A stretch of 64,000 bases of DNA. It comes from Pterobdella sp. o SKG-2022 (lineage: Eukaryota > Annelida > Clitellata > Hirudinida > Piscicolidae). Shown here piece by piece: positions 61,601 through 64,000 of this stretch (the first letter of the stretch is position 1; each line of letters begins with the position of its first letter). The notes beneath the pieces were generated by a model that saw only the letters and a list, made by a program, of their open reading frames with translations, was not told the origin of the DNA and made no database searches. The stretch covers positions 9,508,992 to 9,572,991 of the forward strand of contig OZ038323.1 in assembly GCA_964035795.1 (NCBI GenBank), in the 5' to 3' direction. A program made the position numbers and the translations under genes.

Positions 61601-63740
61601 GGATGCATAACAATTTAATGTAATTGTCACCACAAATATTTCTGTTAAAAAAACTCTTCAAAAGCGAGCAGTTTATTAACAGAGATAACCACATCTAATC
61701 CAACAATATCAATACTAAAGCGATCCACATGAGTGAAACCTCACAAACTCACATCCCTTATACTAATTTCGGAAATTTTATAACATTTTAATTACCGGAA
61801 AACAATTATAACAAACTTAACAATATAAAAGCGAAAGATAATTGTAACTAACCTAGCAATATATACTAAACGTTTAACTATATAAAATAAAAGGGTTCAA
61901 AGTACAAAATATTTAAAACGTGATAGCTTATGTAACGTCCGGCAATTATAACCAACTAGATTTTTGTGACCGTAATATAGTATTATATATTGAATCTTAA
62001 TGTAATACAATACAATTTAATGTATATAATGTTTTACAGTGTGATGTAATATAATGTTACACAGTATAATTTAATAAAATGGGACTTAATGTAATACGAT
62101 AAAGAATTGATATAGTTATTTTATTTGAGCGTTAATTGCAGACTCTGATTCAAAAGTTTGTTCACCCACCTCAGCTTTAAGAATATTTATTTTGTGAGCA
62201 TAAAGCAAGTTTCTAATGCTTTTTTCTGCATTTATCAACGGGCAAAATAAACAAGAAAAAAAACACATTAAATCTTTAACTATTTGGTGTCTTTTTGACT
62301 ACAGAAATTTCTTTCAAAATTTTATCACTCATGTCACTATCGTCCTATGTTAACATTTTTTGCGAAACGTCAAAAGGAAAAATTCTCTTAATAAAGAAAG
62401 CTTTATGACGGAAGAATTAGAGTATGAAAGATTGGCAGACAGATAAGATTGTTTTATAGAAGAGAATTGAAAAGTAAATCTTCAAAAACGTATAAAATTT
62501 AACAATAAAAAACACATTTTTATGAAAATGTCAGCTTTTGTAGAATTGGATAGTAACAGGAAAAAATTTGGTTTCGAATACTACTACTACTACAGCTGCT
62601 GCTGCTATTACTAGTAGTAGTACTGCTGCTACTACCACTACTTCTAGTACAAAAGCCACCACTACTCTCAAAACTAATCCCCCGATCCTCTTCAAATAAT
62701 CATCTTCACTGAAATTTTAAATTTGATGGCCTGAAGTTTTGATATTTGGTATTATTATTTTTTAAAGTTAAATGTAACGTAGGATGGCACCCAAACATCC
62801 ATTTATCAAAGCTGGTTGAAAACTTGAACCAATAAAATGGCTTGCTTGTGTGGATGTGTGTGCTGTGTGTTTTAATAAGTTGATTTAAGTTTTAGGATAG
62901 TTTTTTTTAATGTTTTTTTTGAATTAAATGATAATTTTAAAAAACTACTATTGTTATTAGTATTACTAATTTTAGTGGTAGTAGTAATACTTGTATATAC
63001 CTAGAATTAAATGCATAAATGATCAATTTCTCTGTTTCATCAACGCTATTATGTATGCTTCTACAGTTCCACGTTAGAAACAAAGTGATGAACTTATCAA
63101 CTGAACTATAGTTTTTGATGTTTTCATGCCTTTATAAACAATAGCAAATGTAGATTTTTCATGTATGCTTTTTGAGCGAACCACGACTCGAGATTAAAAC
63201 GCTTCTTTGAGTTGAAGGTCATGGCTCATTAATTGTGTTTAAGCTGCAAATCCTTGAGTTGATGTTTTCCACCAATAATCTGTTGCTTCAACTTCAACTG
63301 TCAGGTTTAAGATTCGATATCTAAGAAACAAACTGATGTGATATAATTAGAACCTAAGACAATACATCAACCAATGAGCTGTCACCTCAACCCGACTCAA
63401 GGACCCACCCACCATGGTGCACTGCATCTGAAGTGCTCAAGTGATTTTAAACTACAATGCATCCTTGCTACCACATTCACATCATTGGAAGAGATTTGAA
63501 TAGAAATATAACAATCTTTTAACCACAGAAAAATATGTTCTAGAACTCAAAACCACAAAACCCACGGGCATACCTTCAAAAGAATGTGAGTATACATAGA
63601 GAAACACACAGATACAAACAATAATATGAACGCGAATACGAACAATAATGGAAACACACGTACGCACAAAAGGACTTCAGTGCAACATGTTTTGAAAGTT
63701 CATATAATTATAAGTCTCGAAGCAAGTACTATGAGAAGAG
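58666..63740. other. no gene seen
   Basis: AT-rich sequence with scattered short microsatellites. At 62580-62650 there is a mixed CTA/GCT/AGT trinucleotide tract that is partly self-complementary. No coding exon is supported. Confidence 0.5.
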
Positions 63741-63747
63741 TTAATGA

Positions 63748-64000
<253 letters not shown>

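Overview
The window is nuclear DNA from a very AT-rich invertebrate animal. Evidence: every recognisable gene is split by GT-AG introns (shortest productive one 50 nt), there is a hippocalcin-type neuronal calcium sensor (a metazoan family), and there are decayed non-LTR retrotransposons and abundant (AAT)n microsatellites. A short repeat containing CATGCTAGCATGGGTT resembles interspersed repeats I associate with lophotrochozoan (cephalopod-type) genomes; that placement is weak.

Six protein genes could be assembled exon by exon, each with an open, phase-consistent reading frame. (1) 284-12634 (+): hippocalcin/neurocalcin-like calcium sensor, 5 exons, 190 aa. (2) 15066-16136 (-): NUDT16-like Nudix hydrolase, 5 exons, 227 aa. 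(3) 16547-23383 (-): eukaryotic two-domain NAD+ synthetase, 23 exons, 695 aa. (4) 23870-30861 (+): cytosolic aconitase / iron regulatory protein 1, 23 coding exons, 897 aa. (5) 32531-36599 (-): arginyl-tRNA-protein transferase ATE1, 509 or 468 aa depending on which of two homologous exons is used. (6) 38311-44279 (+): DEAD-box helicase DDX47/Rrp3, 15 exons, 493 aa. The stretch 15-44.3 kb is gene-dense; 44.3-64 kb is almost empty apart from microsatellites, one orphan exon near 58.5 kb and a possible start exon at 47.4 kb.

Layout and logic: NADSYN1 and ACO1 are head to head across 486 bp and may share a promoter region; ATE1 and DDX47 are head to head across 1.7 kb that is littered with LINE fragments; ACO1 and ATE1 are tail to tail. 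NAD+ synthetase and a NUDT16-type enzyme (a family with NAD-cap removal activity in mammals) are same-strand neighbours. ACO1 and ATE1 both carry cysteines known to bind Fe-S clusters.

Most notable: (a) the NAD+ synthetase keeps an open frame and an intact synthetase domain but has Gly at the catalytic Cys of its glutaminase domain; (b) ATE1 has two adjacent homologous phase-0 exons separated by only 32 nt, the layout expected for mutually exclusive splicing, followed by a CA/CG alternating tract that forms the next acceptor; (c) DDX47 carries a 39-residue Asn-rich insertion inside its second RecA domain; (d) a nearly perfect 154-bp palindromic foldback element lies just past the ATE1 stop, with a truncated second copy inside an ATE1 intron; (e) a 144-bp exact tandem duplication copies most of a NAD+ synthetase exon; (f) an uninterrupted (AAT) tract of about 131 units.
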